From an uncultured Gammaproteobacteria bacterium (GTDB taxonomy: Bacteria; Pseudomonadota; Gammaproteobacteria; HK1): a stretch of 64,000 nucleotides of DNA. The translations under genes and the position numbers were made by a program. The stretch is taken from assembly GCA_958295465.1 (NCBI GenBank), contig OY282353.1, forward strand, positions 2,533,001-2,597,000. The letters are read 5' to 3'. Shown here piece after piece: positions 16,182-24,669 of the stretch (its first letter is position 1; every line of letters begins with the position of its first letter). The notes under the pieces are model-generated. The model was not told the DNA's origin. It made no database searches and saw nothing but the letters and a program-made list of their open reading frames with translations.

Positions 16182-19094
16182 ATGCGGGATGACTTCGCAT
16201 CGCGCCACATCGGCCCCACCCCGCAAGACGTCGATGCGATGCTCGAAACCATCGGCGTCTCCACCCTCGACGACCTTCTCGACCGGACCATCCCGGCATC
16301 CATTCGAGACGACGAGCCGCTGGCCCTCGACCCGCCGCTGACCGAGCGCGAGGCAGTGGAGACGTTGCGCGCGATGGCGGACCGGAACCGCCCTCTCGTC
16401 TCCATGATCGGGATGGGCTACCACGGCACCGTCACCCCGCCGGTGGTGCTGCGCAACGTGCTGGAGAACCCGGCCTGGTACACCGCCTACACGCCGTACC
16501 AGGCCGAGGTAAGCCAGGGCCGGCTGGAAGCCCTGCTCGACTTCCAGCAGATGGTGATGGACCTCACCGGGATGGAGCTCGCGAACGCTTCGCTGCTCGA
16601 CGAGGCGACGGCGGCGGCGGAAGCGATGGCGATGGCGCGGCGCGTATCGAAGTCGAAGTCGTCGCGGTTCTTCGTCGACGCCGACTGCCATCCGCAGACC
16701 ATCGCAGTGGTCCGGACTCGGGCTGCCCCGCTGGGAATCGACGTGGTGGCCGGTGACCCGTACGAGGCGTTCGGCCGCGACGCCTTCGACGGCGACGTGT
16801 TCGGGGTGCTCGTCCAGTACCCCGGGTCGAGCGGAGCGTTGCGCGATCCGTCCGCGATCGTCGAACAGGTGCAGGCCGCGAAGGGCCTCGCGATCTTCGC
16901 CGCCGATCTCCTCGCGCTGTGCCTCGTCGAGCCGCCGGGGGCGTTCGGGGCGGACGTCGTGGTCGGCAGCGCCCAGCGCTTCGGGGTGCCGATGGGGTTC
17001 GGCGGTCCGCACGCCGCGTTCTTCGCCACCCGCGATGCGTACAAGCGCCAGACCCCTGGGCGGATCATCGGCGTCTCGGTGGATGCGCGGGGCCGGCCGG
17101 CGTTGCGCATGGCATTGCAGACCCGCGAGCAGCACATCCGGCGCGAGAAGGCGACCTCCAACATCTGCACCGCCCAGGTGCTGCTCGCGGTGATGGCGGG
17201 GATGTACGCCGTGTACCACGGGCCGGAGCGGCTGCGCGCCATCGCCGGGCGCGTGCACTGGTTGGCGAAGGCACTGGCGGCGGGGCTCGCGGCGGCGGGG
17301 CGCGAGGTCGTGACCGGGTCGTATTTCGACACCATCACCGTCCGCGTCCCCGGCGAGGCCGCGGCGCTGGCTGCGCGGGCGCGCGACGCGGGGTTCAACG
17401 TGCGGCTGGCCGACGGCGACCACATCGGCCTGTCGCTCGATGAGACGATTCGGGTCGAGGACGTCCGGGGGATCATCGCGGCCCTGGGCACCGGCGCCGG
17501 CGGAAGCAGCGTGGACGTCGAGGGGCTGGCCGTCGCGGCGCCCGACGTCATCGGCGCACTCGCGCGAAAGAGCCCGTACCTCACCCATCCGGTCTTCCAC
17601 GCGCATCACAGCGAGACGGAGATGCTGCGCTATCTCCGGCGGCTCGCGGCGAAGGACCTGGCCCTCGATCGTTCGATGATCCCCCTCGGCTCCTGCACCA
17701 TGAAGCTCAACGCCACCGCCGAGATGATCCCGGTGACCTTCCCCGGGTTCGCGGCGCTGCATCCCTTCGTGCCCGCCGATCAGGCGCTGGGATACCGCGA
17801 GCTGTGCGCGGGACTGGAACGGATGCTGTGCGCGATTACCGGCTTCGACGCGGTGTCGCTCCAGCCCAATGCGGGCTCGCAGGGGGAGTACACGGGGCTG
17901 CTCTGCATCCGCCGGTATCACCGGTCGAGAGGGGAGGGAGGGCGCGACGTCTGCCTGATCCCCGCGTCCGCGCACGGCACCAACCCCGCGAGCGCGATCA
18001 TGGCCGGGATGCGGGTGGTGGTGGTCGCCTGCGACGCGAGCGGCAACGTCGATCTCGCCGACCTGGAGCTGAAGGCGCGCGAGCACCGCGAGCGGCTCGG
18101 CGCGCTGATGATCACCTATCCCTCGACCCACGGCGTGTTCGAGGAGGGCATCATCGACGTCTGCAACGTCGTCCACGAGCACGGCGGGCAGGTGTACATG
18201 GACGGGGCGAACCTCAACGCGATGGTCGGGCTGTGCCGGCCCGCGCGCATCGGGGCCGACGTATCGCACATCAACCTGCACAAGACGTTCTGCATCCCGC
18301 ACGGCGGCGGCGGGCCGGGCATGGGTCCGATCGGGGTGCGCTCCCACCTCGCACCGTACCTGCCGGACCACCCCGTGGTCGGCGGGGTCAATCCCGCCGC
18401 CGATCCGTCCGGCACGGTGGGCACGGTGTCGGCGGCGCCGTGGGGGTCGGCGGGGATCCTGCCGATCTCGTGGGCGTACATCGCGATGATGGGGGCGCGG
18501 GGGCTGCGGCGCGCCACCGAGGTCGCGATCCTCGATGCGAACTACGTCGCGGCCCGCCTCGGCGGCGCGTTCCCGGTGCTCTACACCGGCGAGACCTTCC
18601 CCGTGTTGTACACCGGCGAGAACGGGTACGTGGCGCACGAGTGCATCATCGACCTGCGCCCGGTGAAGGAGTCGTGCGGGGTGACGGTCGAAGACGTCGC
18701 GAAGCGGCTCGTCGACTTCGGGTTCCATGCCCCGACGATGTCGTTCCCGGTGCCGGACACCCTGATGATCGAGCCGACGGAGAGCGAATCGAAGGCCGAG
18801 CTCGATCGCTTCTGCGACGCGATGCTGGCGATTCGCGCGGAGATCGCGGAGATCGAGGCGGGCACGATCGCGTACGAAGACAGCGCGCTGGCCCACGCCC
18901 CGCACACCTCGGACCTGCTCGTCGCGGAGCGCTGGGATCGCCCCTACTCGAAGGCGCGGGCGTTCTTCCCGCTGCCCGGCGTGCGGGAGGACAAGTACTG
19001 GCCGCCGGTGGCCCGCGTCGACAACGTCTACGGCGACCGCCACCTCGCCTGCGCCTGCCCGCCGCCCGAGGCGTATGATGATGCGGCGGATTGA
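16182..19094 (+). CDS. gcvP: Glycine dehydrogenase (decarboxylating), single-chain GcvP
   Basis: About 970 residues, the one-chain form with both PLP-fold halves. It opens [20 protein letters not shown]. Conserved blocks include [54 protein letters not shown] and the PLP lysine in [16 protein letters not shown] (about K701). It decarboxylates glycine and loads the aminomethyl group on GcvH. The start is uncertain: ATG 16182 opens conserved sequence; TTG 16164 follows GAGG; GTG 16086 directly abuts the gcvH stop. An in-frame 27-bp duplication (TFPVLYTGE twice, 18570-18623) adds nine residues in the C-terminal half. Confidence 0.93.
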   Translation: MRDDFASRHIGPTPQDVDAMLETIGVSTLDDLLDRTIPASIRDDEPLALDPPLTEREAVETLRAMADRNRPLVSMIGMGYHGTVTPPVVLRNVLENPAWYTAYTPYQAEVSQGRLEALLDFQQMVMDLTGMELANASLLDEATAAAEAMAMARRVSKSKSSRFFVDADCHPQTIAVVRTRAAPLGIDVVAGDPYEAFGRDAFDGDVFGVLVQYPGSSGALRDPSAIVEQVQAAKGLAIFAADLLALCLVEPPGAFGADVVVGSAQRFGVPMGFGGPHAAFFATRDAYKRQTPGRIIGVSVDARGRPALRMALQTREQHIRREKATSNICTAQVLLAVMAGMYAVYHGPERLRAIAGRVHWLAKALAAGLAAAGREVVTGSYFDTITVRVPGEAAALAARARDAGFNVRLADGDHIGLSLDETIRVEDVRGIIAALGTGAGGSSVDVEGLAVAAPDVIGALARKSPYLTHPVFHAHHSETEMLRYLRRLAAKDLALDRSMIPLGSCTMKLNATAEMIPVTFPGFAALHPFVPADQALGYRELCAGLERMLCAITGFDAVSLQPNAGSQGEYTGLLCIRRYHRSRGEGGRDVCLIPASAHGTNPASAIMAGMRVVVVACDASGNVDLADLELKAREHRERLGALMITYPSTHGVFEEGIIDVCNVVHEHGGQVYMDGANLNAMVGLCRPARIGADVSHINLHKTFCIPHGGGGPGMGPIGVRSHLAPYLPDHPVVGGVNPAADPSGTVGTVSAAPWGSAGILPISWAYIAMMGARGLRRATEVAILDANYVAARLGGAFPVLYTGETFPVLYTGENGYVAHECIIDLRPVKESCGVTVEDVAKRLVDFGFHAPTMSFPVPDTLMIEPTESESKAELDRFCDAMLAIRAEIAEIEAGTIAYEDSALAHAPHTSDLLVAERWDRPYSKARAFFPLPGVREDKYWPPVARVDNVYGDRHLACACPPPEAYDDAAD
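18570..18623 (+). repeat. In-frame 27-bp tandem duplication in gcvP
   Basis: Two adjacent units encode FPVLYTGET and FPVLYTGEN. They differ at several third positions (CCCGGTGCTC versus CCCCGTGTTG), so the duplication is not brand new or was never exact. Family members normally have one copy before the [13 protein letters not shown] segment. Confidence 0.85.
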
Positions 19095-19154
19095 GACGGC
19101 GGTTTCCGCTTCGGTACCGGTTGCGAGCAACCCTTCATCATTTTGCCCGCCCCT

Positions 19155-19523
19155 TCACGCATGGCGACCGATCGGGGATCGCGACCCCGCAAAGCCCGAC
19201 CGGCGGGACCCGCTCTGGTAGCGGGCGCGCGGCTCGTGAAGCTGCCTGTACGTCTCCACGTAGATGGAATCGCGCGGGCCGAACGCGACCACCTCGATGT
19301 CTTCCCGGAGCCGATAGATGATCCGGAAACGCCCCACCCGATAGCTGCGAAGGCCCTGGAGCTCGTTGCGGAGCGCCTTGCCGCCATACGGGTCTCGAAT
19401 CAGCACTTCGAGCGCGGCTCGGACCTTGCGCTTGAGCATGGGATGGAGGCCGCGGACGAGTGCCGCGACCTCGTGCGGGACTCTCAATCGGCGGGGCGGC
19501 GACACCCGGCCGGATCCCGCCAC
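19155..19523 (-). CDS. RelE/ParE-family toxin
   Basis: 122 residues including an extended C terminus. The RelE core is residues about 14-95: VPHEVAALVRGLHPMLKRKV, LIRDPYGGKALRNELQGLRS, YRVGRFRIIYRLREDIEVVA and FGPRDSIYVETYRQL. Members are ribosome-dependent mRNA endonucleases or gyrase inhibitors. The start is GTG at 19523, seven bases after the antitoxin stop; a second GTG at 19502 is possible. The last 25 residues (Arg/Ser/Gly-rich) are not part of the family core. Confidence 0.85.
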   Translation of the reverse strand: MAGSGRVSPPRRLRVPHEVAALVRGLHPMLKRKVRAALEVLIRDPYGGKALRNELQGLRSYRVGRFRIIYRLREDIEVVAFGPRDSIYVETYRQLHEPRARYQSGSRRSGFAGSRSPIGRHA

Positions 19524-19529
19524 CGGCCG

Positions 19530-19790
19530 CTACTCGAACAGCTCTTCAAGCGTGTAGAGCCTGCTCCGTTTTTCTTTCAGCGCCTGCAGGCCCTCCAGGA
19601 TGTCCCGCATCAGGCCCGCGTCCGCGCGCACTGCCAGGGTCTCCTGCCAGCACCCGTACTCGTCGGCGCTGACGAGCACCGCGACCGGCGTGCCGTTGCG
19701 GGTGATGACCACCTCTTCGTCCCGGCTGTTCACGTCATCGATCAGGCGGCTGAGCTTCGCCTTGACTTCGGAGAGGGGCAGAGTCTTCAT
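19530..19790 (-). CDS. Phd/YefM-family antitoxin
   Basis: 86 residues. It starts MKTLPLSEVKAKLSRLIDDV, the N-terminal DNA-binding half of Phd/YefM proteins, then VITRNGTPVAVLVSADEYGC, the signature core, and a C-terminal helix DAGLMRDILEGLQALKEKR that would bind the toxin. It lies directly upstream of the RelE-like toxin in the same direction, so the pair should be one autoregulated operon with its promoter near 19800. Confidence 0.88.
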   Translation of the reverse strand: MKTLPLSEVKAKLSRLIDDVNSRDEEVVITRNGTPVAVLVSADEYGCWQETLAVRADAGLMRDILEGLQALKEKRSRLYTLEELFE

Positions 19791-19865
19791 GAGCGCAGAA
19801 ATGGACCAGAATTCGGGACAGACTAGACGCGACTCGTGACCTTGTCAAAAGCAAACACATCGGGA

Positions 19866-19987
19866 CAACAATTCCCGCTAAGCGCGAGAACGTCCGAAGA
19901 TCCGTCATGATCAGGCGCTCCGGCCATCGGAAATCGCTCGATATCGCATCGTGACATCGCGTATCGGGACGTTAGCGGGAACTGCTG
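19866..19987 (-). repeat. MITE-like 122-bp repeat, copy B
   Basis: Left end CAACAATTCCCGCTAA and right end TTAGCGGGAACTGCTG are near-perfect inverted repeats, and the interior matches other copies (GAGAACGTCC, then GGGACGTTAGCGGG). It lies just upstream of the Phd/RelE operon, so it may provide or border its promoter. Confidence 0.8.
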
Positions 19988-20118
19988 ACATCGGGATGCG
20001 CCTCCCGGTGGCCTGCAAGGCCGCGCGCGACAGCGTGCGTAGCGGCCAAGGCGACTCCGGGGCGGCGCCGTACTGGGTCGCATTCCACGCCTCTCGCTCT
20101 GCGGGGCTTCCACTACGT

Positions 20119-20203
20119 CGCCCGCTTCTCCAGGAACGCGCGCCTGCCTTTCAGCGGTGCTCCCACCGCGCCGCCCGCTTCTCCAGAAACGCGCGCATAC
20201 CTT
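20119..20203. repeat. Duplicated 3' end of the enoyl-CoA hydratase gene
   Basis: A 32-base segment (CGCCCGCTTCTCCAGGAACG onward) at 20119-20150 is repeated with a few changes at 20172-20203, the last codons of the hydratase. The outer copy lies just past the stop codon and is a relic of the previous or duplicated gene end. Confidence 0.7.
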
Positions 20204-20924
20204 CGTGCTTGTCAGCGGTCGAGAACGCCATGTTGAACAGCCCGCGCTCGGCGTCGAGCCCGGATTCGAGCGTCGTTTCGTACGCCCGGTCGATGGCCTC
20301 CTTGACCATCAGCACCGCGGGACGCGACATCGACGCGATGACCTGCGCGACCTCCATCGCCTCGTCGAGCAGGCGGTCGAGGGGCACGACGCGGCTCGCG
20401 AGCCCGCTGCGCTCGGCCTCGTCCGCGTCCATCATGCGCGCGGTGAGGCAGAGATCCATCGCCTTCGCCTTGCCGGCCACGCGCGGCAGGCGCTGGGTGC
20501 CGCCGAGCCCGGGCGGTACGCCGAGCTTGATCTCCGGCTGCCCGAAGCGGGCGTTGTCGGCGGCGATGACGATGTCGCAGGCCATCGCCAGCTCGCAGCC
20601 GCCCCCGAGCGCGTAGCCGGCGACGGCCGCGATGACCGGCTTGCGCACGCCCTCGATGCGCGCCCACCCCGCGAAATGGTGGGCGGTGAACATGTCCATC
20701 GAGTCCTTGTCCACCATCTCCGAGATGTCGGCGCCGGCCGCGAACGCCTTCTCGTTGCCGGTGACGACCATCGCGCCGATGGCGTCGTCGGCGTCGAAGC
20801 CGGCGAGTGCATCGCCCAGCTCCTCGATCAGCGCCTGGTTGAGCGCGTTCAGCACCTTGGGCCGGTCGAGCACCACCAGGCCGACCGCGCCCCTCGTTTC
20901 GGTACGAATACAGGTGTAGTCCAT
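20151..20924 (-). CDS. Enoyl-CoA hydratase
   Basis: 257 residues, the family length. Motifs: LDRPKVLNALNQALIEELGD at the N terminus, oxyanion-hole segments AFAAGADISEM and AVAGYALGGGCELAMACDI, and the two catalytic glutamates in the GGGCELAMACD and GQPEIKLGVPPGLGGTQRLP regions. It hydrates trans-2-enoyl-CoA to 3-hydroxyacyl-CoA in fatty-acid or phenylacetate-type breakdown. The ATG at 20924 has GAGGAA eight bases upstream. It stands alone, so the pathway cannot be named. Confidence 0.9.
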   Translation of the reverse strand: MDYTCIRTETRGAVGLVVLDRPKVLNALNQALIEELGDALAGFDADDAIGAMVVTGNEKAFAAGADISEMVDKDSMDMFTAHHFAGWARIEGVRKPVIAAVAGYALGGGCELAMACDIVIAADNARFGQPEIKLGVPPGLGGTQRLPRVAGKAKAMDLCLTARMMDADEAERSGLASRVVPLDRLLDEAMEVAQVIASMSRPAVLMVKEAIDRAYETTLESGLDAERGLFNMAFSTADKHEGMRAFLEKRAARWEHR

Positions 20925-21026
20925 CACTCGGCTTCCTCTTGCGTGTGGTTATGATTTGTCCGTTGACCGGTTTGGAGCCGGCAGAACGCGAAAGGACAGG
21001 AGAAACAACGTGCCGCTCTGCGGCAT

Positions 21027-21131
21027 CGGCAGGGTATCGAGGGTCGCAAAGGCATTCCCGCGCGATGGCCCTGCTCCCCGGGGGACGGGTCACGCGGCGC
21101 CGGCAGAGTATCGCAGGCCGCGAAGGCATTC
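21027..21131. repeat. Pair of diverged 31-bp direct repeats
   Basis: CGGCAGGGTATCGAGGGTCG plus CAAAGGCATTC at 21027-21057 recurs with five changes at 21101-21131. The pair lies between the hydratase promoter and the hicB stop. No function is apparent. Confidence 0.55.
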
Positions 21132-21477
21132 ATGCGGGCAGTGTCGCCGCGCCGGACGTCTCCCGGAGCGCCTGCACGATCCAGGCATTGATGCTCATCC
21201 CCCTTGCCGCCGCTGCCGCCGCGACGGCCGCATGAAGCTCGGAGCCGAGCCGCACGTTCAGCCTGCCGGAGAAGGGCTTCCTGGGTTCGACGCCGTCTTC
21301 CTCGCACCAGGCCAGATACTCGTCGATGGAGCGCTCGAACTCACGGCGAAGCTGCTTCGCGTCCGTCGCCTCGAACGTCGCGATTGGATACGGCCCGCTG
21401 TTCACGACCCGTCCGTGCAGGATGTCGGCGGAGTCGTCGAACTCCACCGCCGCGACGTATCCCTTGTACTCGATCAT
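21130..21477 (-). CDS. hicB: HicB-family antitoxin
   Basis: 115 residues. The N-terminal partial RNase H-like domain is MIEYKGYVAAVEFDDSADIL, HGRVVNSGPYPIATFEATDA and FERSIDEYLAWCEEDG, typical of HicB. The C-terminal ribbon-helix-helix (GRLNVRLGSELHAAVAAAAA, ARGMSINAWIVQALRE) would bind the operator. The ATG overlaps the hicA stop (ATGA), so toxin is upstream and coupled, the usual hicAB order. Confidence 0.88.
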   Translation of the reverse strand: MIEYKGYVAAVEFDDSADILHGRVVNSGPYPIATFEATDAKQLRREFERSIDEYLAWCEEDGVEPRKPFSGRLNVRLGSELHAAVAAAAAARGMSINAWIVQALRETSGAATLPA

Positions 21478-21728
21478 GGCTGGATCCCCACCGTTCTCAG
21501 GAACGCTGCAACGTCTCGGACGGTCGCCCGGCCCGTGGTCGGAGCCGGATGTGGCCGGTGGACAACGATCCTCTCGCCGCCCTTCATCAGTCCGACCCGC
21601 GACCCCGACCGTTCGACGACTTCGACCCCGCAGGCCCGCAGCATGGCTTCGACGTCCGCCCACCGGATGTCCGCCGGCGCCGGCTTTTCGCAGACACGCG
21701 CCAAGGTCTTGCGGTGCTTGCTCCGCAT
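21474..21728 (-). CDS. hicA: HicA-family mRNA interferase toxin
   Basis: 84 residues with a double-stranded-RNA-binding-like fold: IRWADVEAMLRACGVEVVER, GSRVGLMKGGERIVVHRPHP and RATVRDVAAFLRTVGIQP. The conserved HRPHP histidines fit the subgroup in which the catalytic His is not in a GSH motif. Start chosen at MRSKHRKTLARV, which is the ordinary N terminus; upstream codons read through a promoter-like region. It is coupled to hicB by a four-base overlap. Confidence 0.82.
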   Translation of the reverse strand: MRSKHRKTLARVCEKPAPADIRWADVEAMLRACGVEVVERSGSRVGLMKGGERIVVHRPHPAPTTGRATVRDVAAFLRTVGIQP

Positions 21729-21925
21729 GGCGCGAATGTAGCGCCCGTGTGGTACCGATCCAAGTACCGGCCGGGCGGCCACTGCCGTCGAGGATGACTT
21801 GCGGCTTGGTCATGGCGTTCCCACCGGCAGACGGGCTTGCGAACGATGGCCGCGAGACTTGTACATGCCATGTACATGTCATAGAGTCCGCCGAATCGAA
21901 ATCGGACCGATCGGAGTCATTGGCC

Positions 21926-22258
21926 ATGACCGATGCCTCGTTGCCGGATGAAGCCCGGCGGACGCCTCCTGCCCCTGTCACCATCAGCGAGTTTCGGGCG
22001 CGTCTCGCGGAAATGGTCGGTCGCGCCGAGCGGGGCGAGGAAGTCGTCATCGCCCGGGGGCGGGAACCGGTGGCGAAGCTCGTCCCGTTGCGGCACAGGC
22101 GCCGGCGCAGGCTGGGGGTCCTGAAGGACATGCTGAGCGCGCAGGAGCTCGCGGCGCTCACGGAGGCGGTGGAGAAGCCGCTGTCGCCACGCGATCAGGC
22201 GGCGCTCGAAGGCGAGGAGACCGACGCCCTCGGAATCAGCCGGCGCCAGGGTCGCTGA
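21926..22258 (+). CDS. Phd/YefM-like antitoxin (partner of PIN toxin)
   Basis: 110 residues. TISEFRARLAEMVGRAERGE then EVVIARGREPVAKLVPL is the Phd fold. The C-terminal half (DMLSAQELAALTEAVEKPLS) would contact the toxin. A PIN-domain gene starts 17 bases downstream in the same direction. The region just upstream is divergent to hicAB, so the two toxin-antitoxin operons share one intergenic promoter area. Confidence 0.83.
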   Translation: MTDASLPDEARRTPPAPVTISEFRARLAEMVGRAERGEEVVIARGREPVAKLVPLRHRRRRRLGVLKDMLSAQELAALTEAVEKPLSPRDQAALEGEETDALGISRRQGR

Positions 22259-22274
22259 GCGTCGTCTTCGTCCC

Positions 22275-22652
22275 GTGCGGTTGCTTCTCGACAGCCACGC
22301 TCTCCTGTGGGCGTGCACCGGCGATCCGAAGCTCTCCGGCAAGGCGCGGGCGCTCATCCTCGATGACGGGAACGACGTCTTCTACAGCCCGGCGAGCCTG
22401 TACGAGATAGCGTTCAAGGCCGGCTGCGGCCGGCTGCCGGCGGCGGCGATGCACTTGCCCGAAGCGGCCGGGACGTCGGGTTTCGAAGAACTCGGCCTCA
22501 CGTCCCTGCATCTCGTCCATGCGGCGCGCCTCGATTGGGACCACGGCGACCCGTGGGACAGGATTCTGCTGGCCCAGGCGAGCCTGGAGGACATGGCCCT
22601 GATCTCCATCGACGAGGCATTCGACGCGCGAACCGACAGGCGTCTGTGGTGA
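22275..22652 (+). CDS. PIN-domain toxin (VapC-like)
   Basis: 125 residues. PIN features: first Asp in LLLDSHALLW (D6), the Glu in SLYEIAFKA (E44), the paired acids in DPWDRILLAQA and in ISIDEAFD. PIN toxins are Mg-dependent ribonucleases, usually cutting tRNA or rRNA. It starts with GTG at 22275, the first codon that preserves the MRLLLDSHALLW opening. It pairs with the Phd-like antitoxin upstream. Confidence 0.88.
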   Translation: MRLLLDSHALLWACTGDPKLSGKARALILDDGNDVFYSPASLYEIAFKAGCGRLPAAAMHLPEAAGTSGFEELGLTSLHLVHAARLDWDHGDPWDRILLAQASLEDMALISIDEAFDARTDRRLW

Positions 22653-22772
22653 CGTCCCGCGCGCCAAACAGCCCGCACAGCATGAATGAATCCAGGGTCC
22701 GAATCGTCGTCGTTCACTGCCACCATGTATGAACTCATGAATTCAGGACCCGGGTGACCGCAGGTGCTCCAC

Positions 22773-24470
22773 ATGAACTTCAACACGACCAACAACACGT
22801 TCCGCCAGCTCATGAGCAACGGGCTGAGCTACCGGGTGCCGTCCTTCCAGCGCGACTATTCGTGGAGCGCCGACGAGTGGGACGATCTGTGGCAGGACGT
22901 CGTCGGGCTGTTCGGCGCGGATCCGGAACCGGCCCATTACATGGGCTACCTCGTGCTGCAGTCGGCGGACAACAGGGAGTTCGACGTCATCGACGGGCAG
23001 CAGCGCATGACGACGCTGAGCCTGTTGATGCTGGCGGCGATATCGCATTTGACGGATCTGGCGGCGCCGGAAGACCCCGAAGATCCGCAATTCCGCCGCG
23101 CCCGGCAGTTGCGCGGGAATTACATCGGCTACCTGGATCCGGTGAGCCTGGTGCCGCGCTCCAAGCTCACGTTGAATCGGCACGACGACGGCTTTTACCA
23201 GAATTACCTCGTGCCCCTGGAGCGGCTGCCGCGGCGGGGTTTGAGTCCGTCGGAACATCTGTTGCGCAGGGCCTTTGCCTGGTTCCGGGAACGGATCAGG
23301 GAATACTGCGGCGATGACGGCGAGGCGGTGGCGCGCTTCGTCGATACCGCGGTGGACAAGTTGTTCTTTACCGTGATCACGGTGACCGACGAACTGAATG
23401 CGTTCACGGTGTTCGAGACCCTGAATGCACGTGGCGTCCGCCTGTCCGCGACGGACTTGCTGAAGAATTACCTGTTTTCCCTCATCTCCAGGGAAAGCGC
23501 GCACGAATCGGAAATCAGGACCCTGGAAAACCGCTGGGAGGACATCGTCGGGTTTCTCGGGAGCGAGAGTTTCCCCGAATTCCTTCGCATATTCTGGAAT
23601 TCACGCAACAGGCTCGTGCGAAAGTTCGAGTTGTTCAAGACCATTCGCGGTCAAGTCAGGGACAAGGCCGGCGCGTTCGCATTGATCCGCGACATGGACC
23701 GGCACGCGCGGGTCTACGCGGCGTTGCGCAGCCCGGAGAATGATGCCTGGACGATGCAGGAACGCGACAGTCTGGCGCAGTTGCAGATGTTCAACGTGCG
23801 CCAGCCGCTGGCCGTGTTGCTGGCGGCGTTCGATCGTTTCGAGCAGGAGGACAGAACCGGATTCGAGCGCTTCCTTCGGGCGATAATCGTGGTGTCTTTT
23901 CGCTACAACGTGATATGCGGCCGTCAAAGCAACGAGCAGGAGATGTTGTACAACGACATCGCGCGCCGCCTCTCCGCGGGACGCATTGCCGGCGTGGCCG
24001 AAGCGATCGGGGCACTGCGTCCGGTTTACCCGTCGGACGGGGAGTTCAGGACGGCGTTTGCGGACAAGACGTTGCGAACGACCAGCAGCCGCAACAAGAA
24101 GATCGTGCGTTTCATCCTGTTCCGGATCGAGGAACACCTGTCCGGCGGCAGCCTGGATTTCGAGAGCGCGAGGTACGGCATCGAACACGTGTTGCCGGAG
24201 AATCCGGGGGCCGGTTGGGAACAGTTCGATGATCGGCAGCGGGACGCTTTCACGTACCGGTTGGGCAACCTCACGCTGTTGAGAACGACGGCGAATCGTG
24301 ACCTGGGCAACGCGGGATTCGACGAAAAGCGGCCCGTGTTTCAGGCGAGCGAATTCCTGGCCACCAGCAAGCTCGCACAAGACTATGACGTCTGGACCGT
24401 GGACACGGTTCGTGAGCGCCAGAACCGGATGGCCAGGCAGGCCACCGGTATCTGGCAGGTGCAGTTCTGA
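22773..24470 (+). CDS. DUF262-DUF1524 (GmrSD-like) putative restriction protein
   Basis: 565 residues. The N-terminal DUF262 (ParB-like) domain has YRVPSFQRDYSWS and the nucleotide-site motif DGQQR (about 74-78) followed by MTTLSLLMLA. The C-terminal DUF1524 HNH domain has YGIEHVLPENPG (His472) and RLGNLTLLRTTANRDLGN. This fusion is the architecture of GmrSD type IV enzymes, which use NTP to cleave glucosylated or otherwise modified phage DNA. The ATG at 22773 is preferred; a GTG three codons earlier is possible. It follows two toxin-antitoxin pairs, consistent with a small defence cluster. Modified-DNA specificity is unknown. Confidence 0.83.
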   Translation: MNFNTTNNTFRQLMSNGLSYRVPSFQRDYSWSADEWDDLWQDVVGLFGADPEPAHYMGYLVLQSADNREFDVIDGQQRMTTLSLLMLAAISHLTDLAAPEDPEDPQFRRARQLRGNYIGYLDPVSLVPRSKLTLNRHDDGFYQNYLVPLERLPRRGLSPSEHLLRRAFAWFRERIREYCGDDGEAVARFVDTAVDKLFFTVITVTDELNAFTVFETLNARGVRLSATDLLKNYLFSLISRESAHESEIRTLENRWEDIVGFLGSESFPEFLRIFWNSRNRLVRKFELFKTIRGQVRDKAGAFALIRDMDRHARVYAALRSPENDAWTMQERDSLAQLQMFNVRQPLAVLLAAFDRFEQEDRTGFERFLRAIIVVSFRYNVICGRQSNEQEMLYNDIARRLSAGRIAGVAEAIGALRPVYPSDGEFRTAFADKTLRTTSSRNKKIVRFILFRIEEHLSGGSLDFESARYGIEHVLPENPGAGWEQFDDRQRDAFTYRLGNLTLLRTTANRDLGNAGFDEKRPVFQASEFLATSKLAQDYDVWTVDTVRERQNRMARQATGIWQVQF

Positions 24471-24669
24471 GGATATCTCCGTCTTCGGGACAGGCTGGCG
24501 CCGACGATGCGCGCCGTCCGGCCCCCGATGGCTTCGTATCTCGTCCGGGCCGGGGAGCCGGCCTCTCCGCAACCTCCGCATGGCTCCCGGCGCGGGTGGC
24601 CTGTCGCACTGCGATGGTGCAGGCTAACATCGAGACGACGGCCGAAGAGCCGAGAAGGGGGATAGCCGA

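Noticed and set aside
15582-19130. Open frame of more than 1180 codons opposite gcvP
   Set aside because: It is the antisense shadow of gcvH-gcvP in GC-rich DNA, rich in Arg, His and Val, without family similarity.
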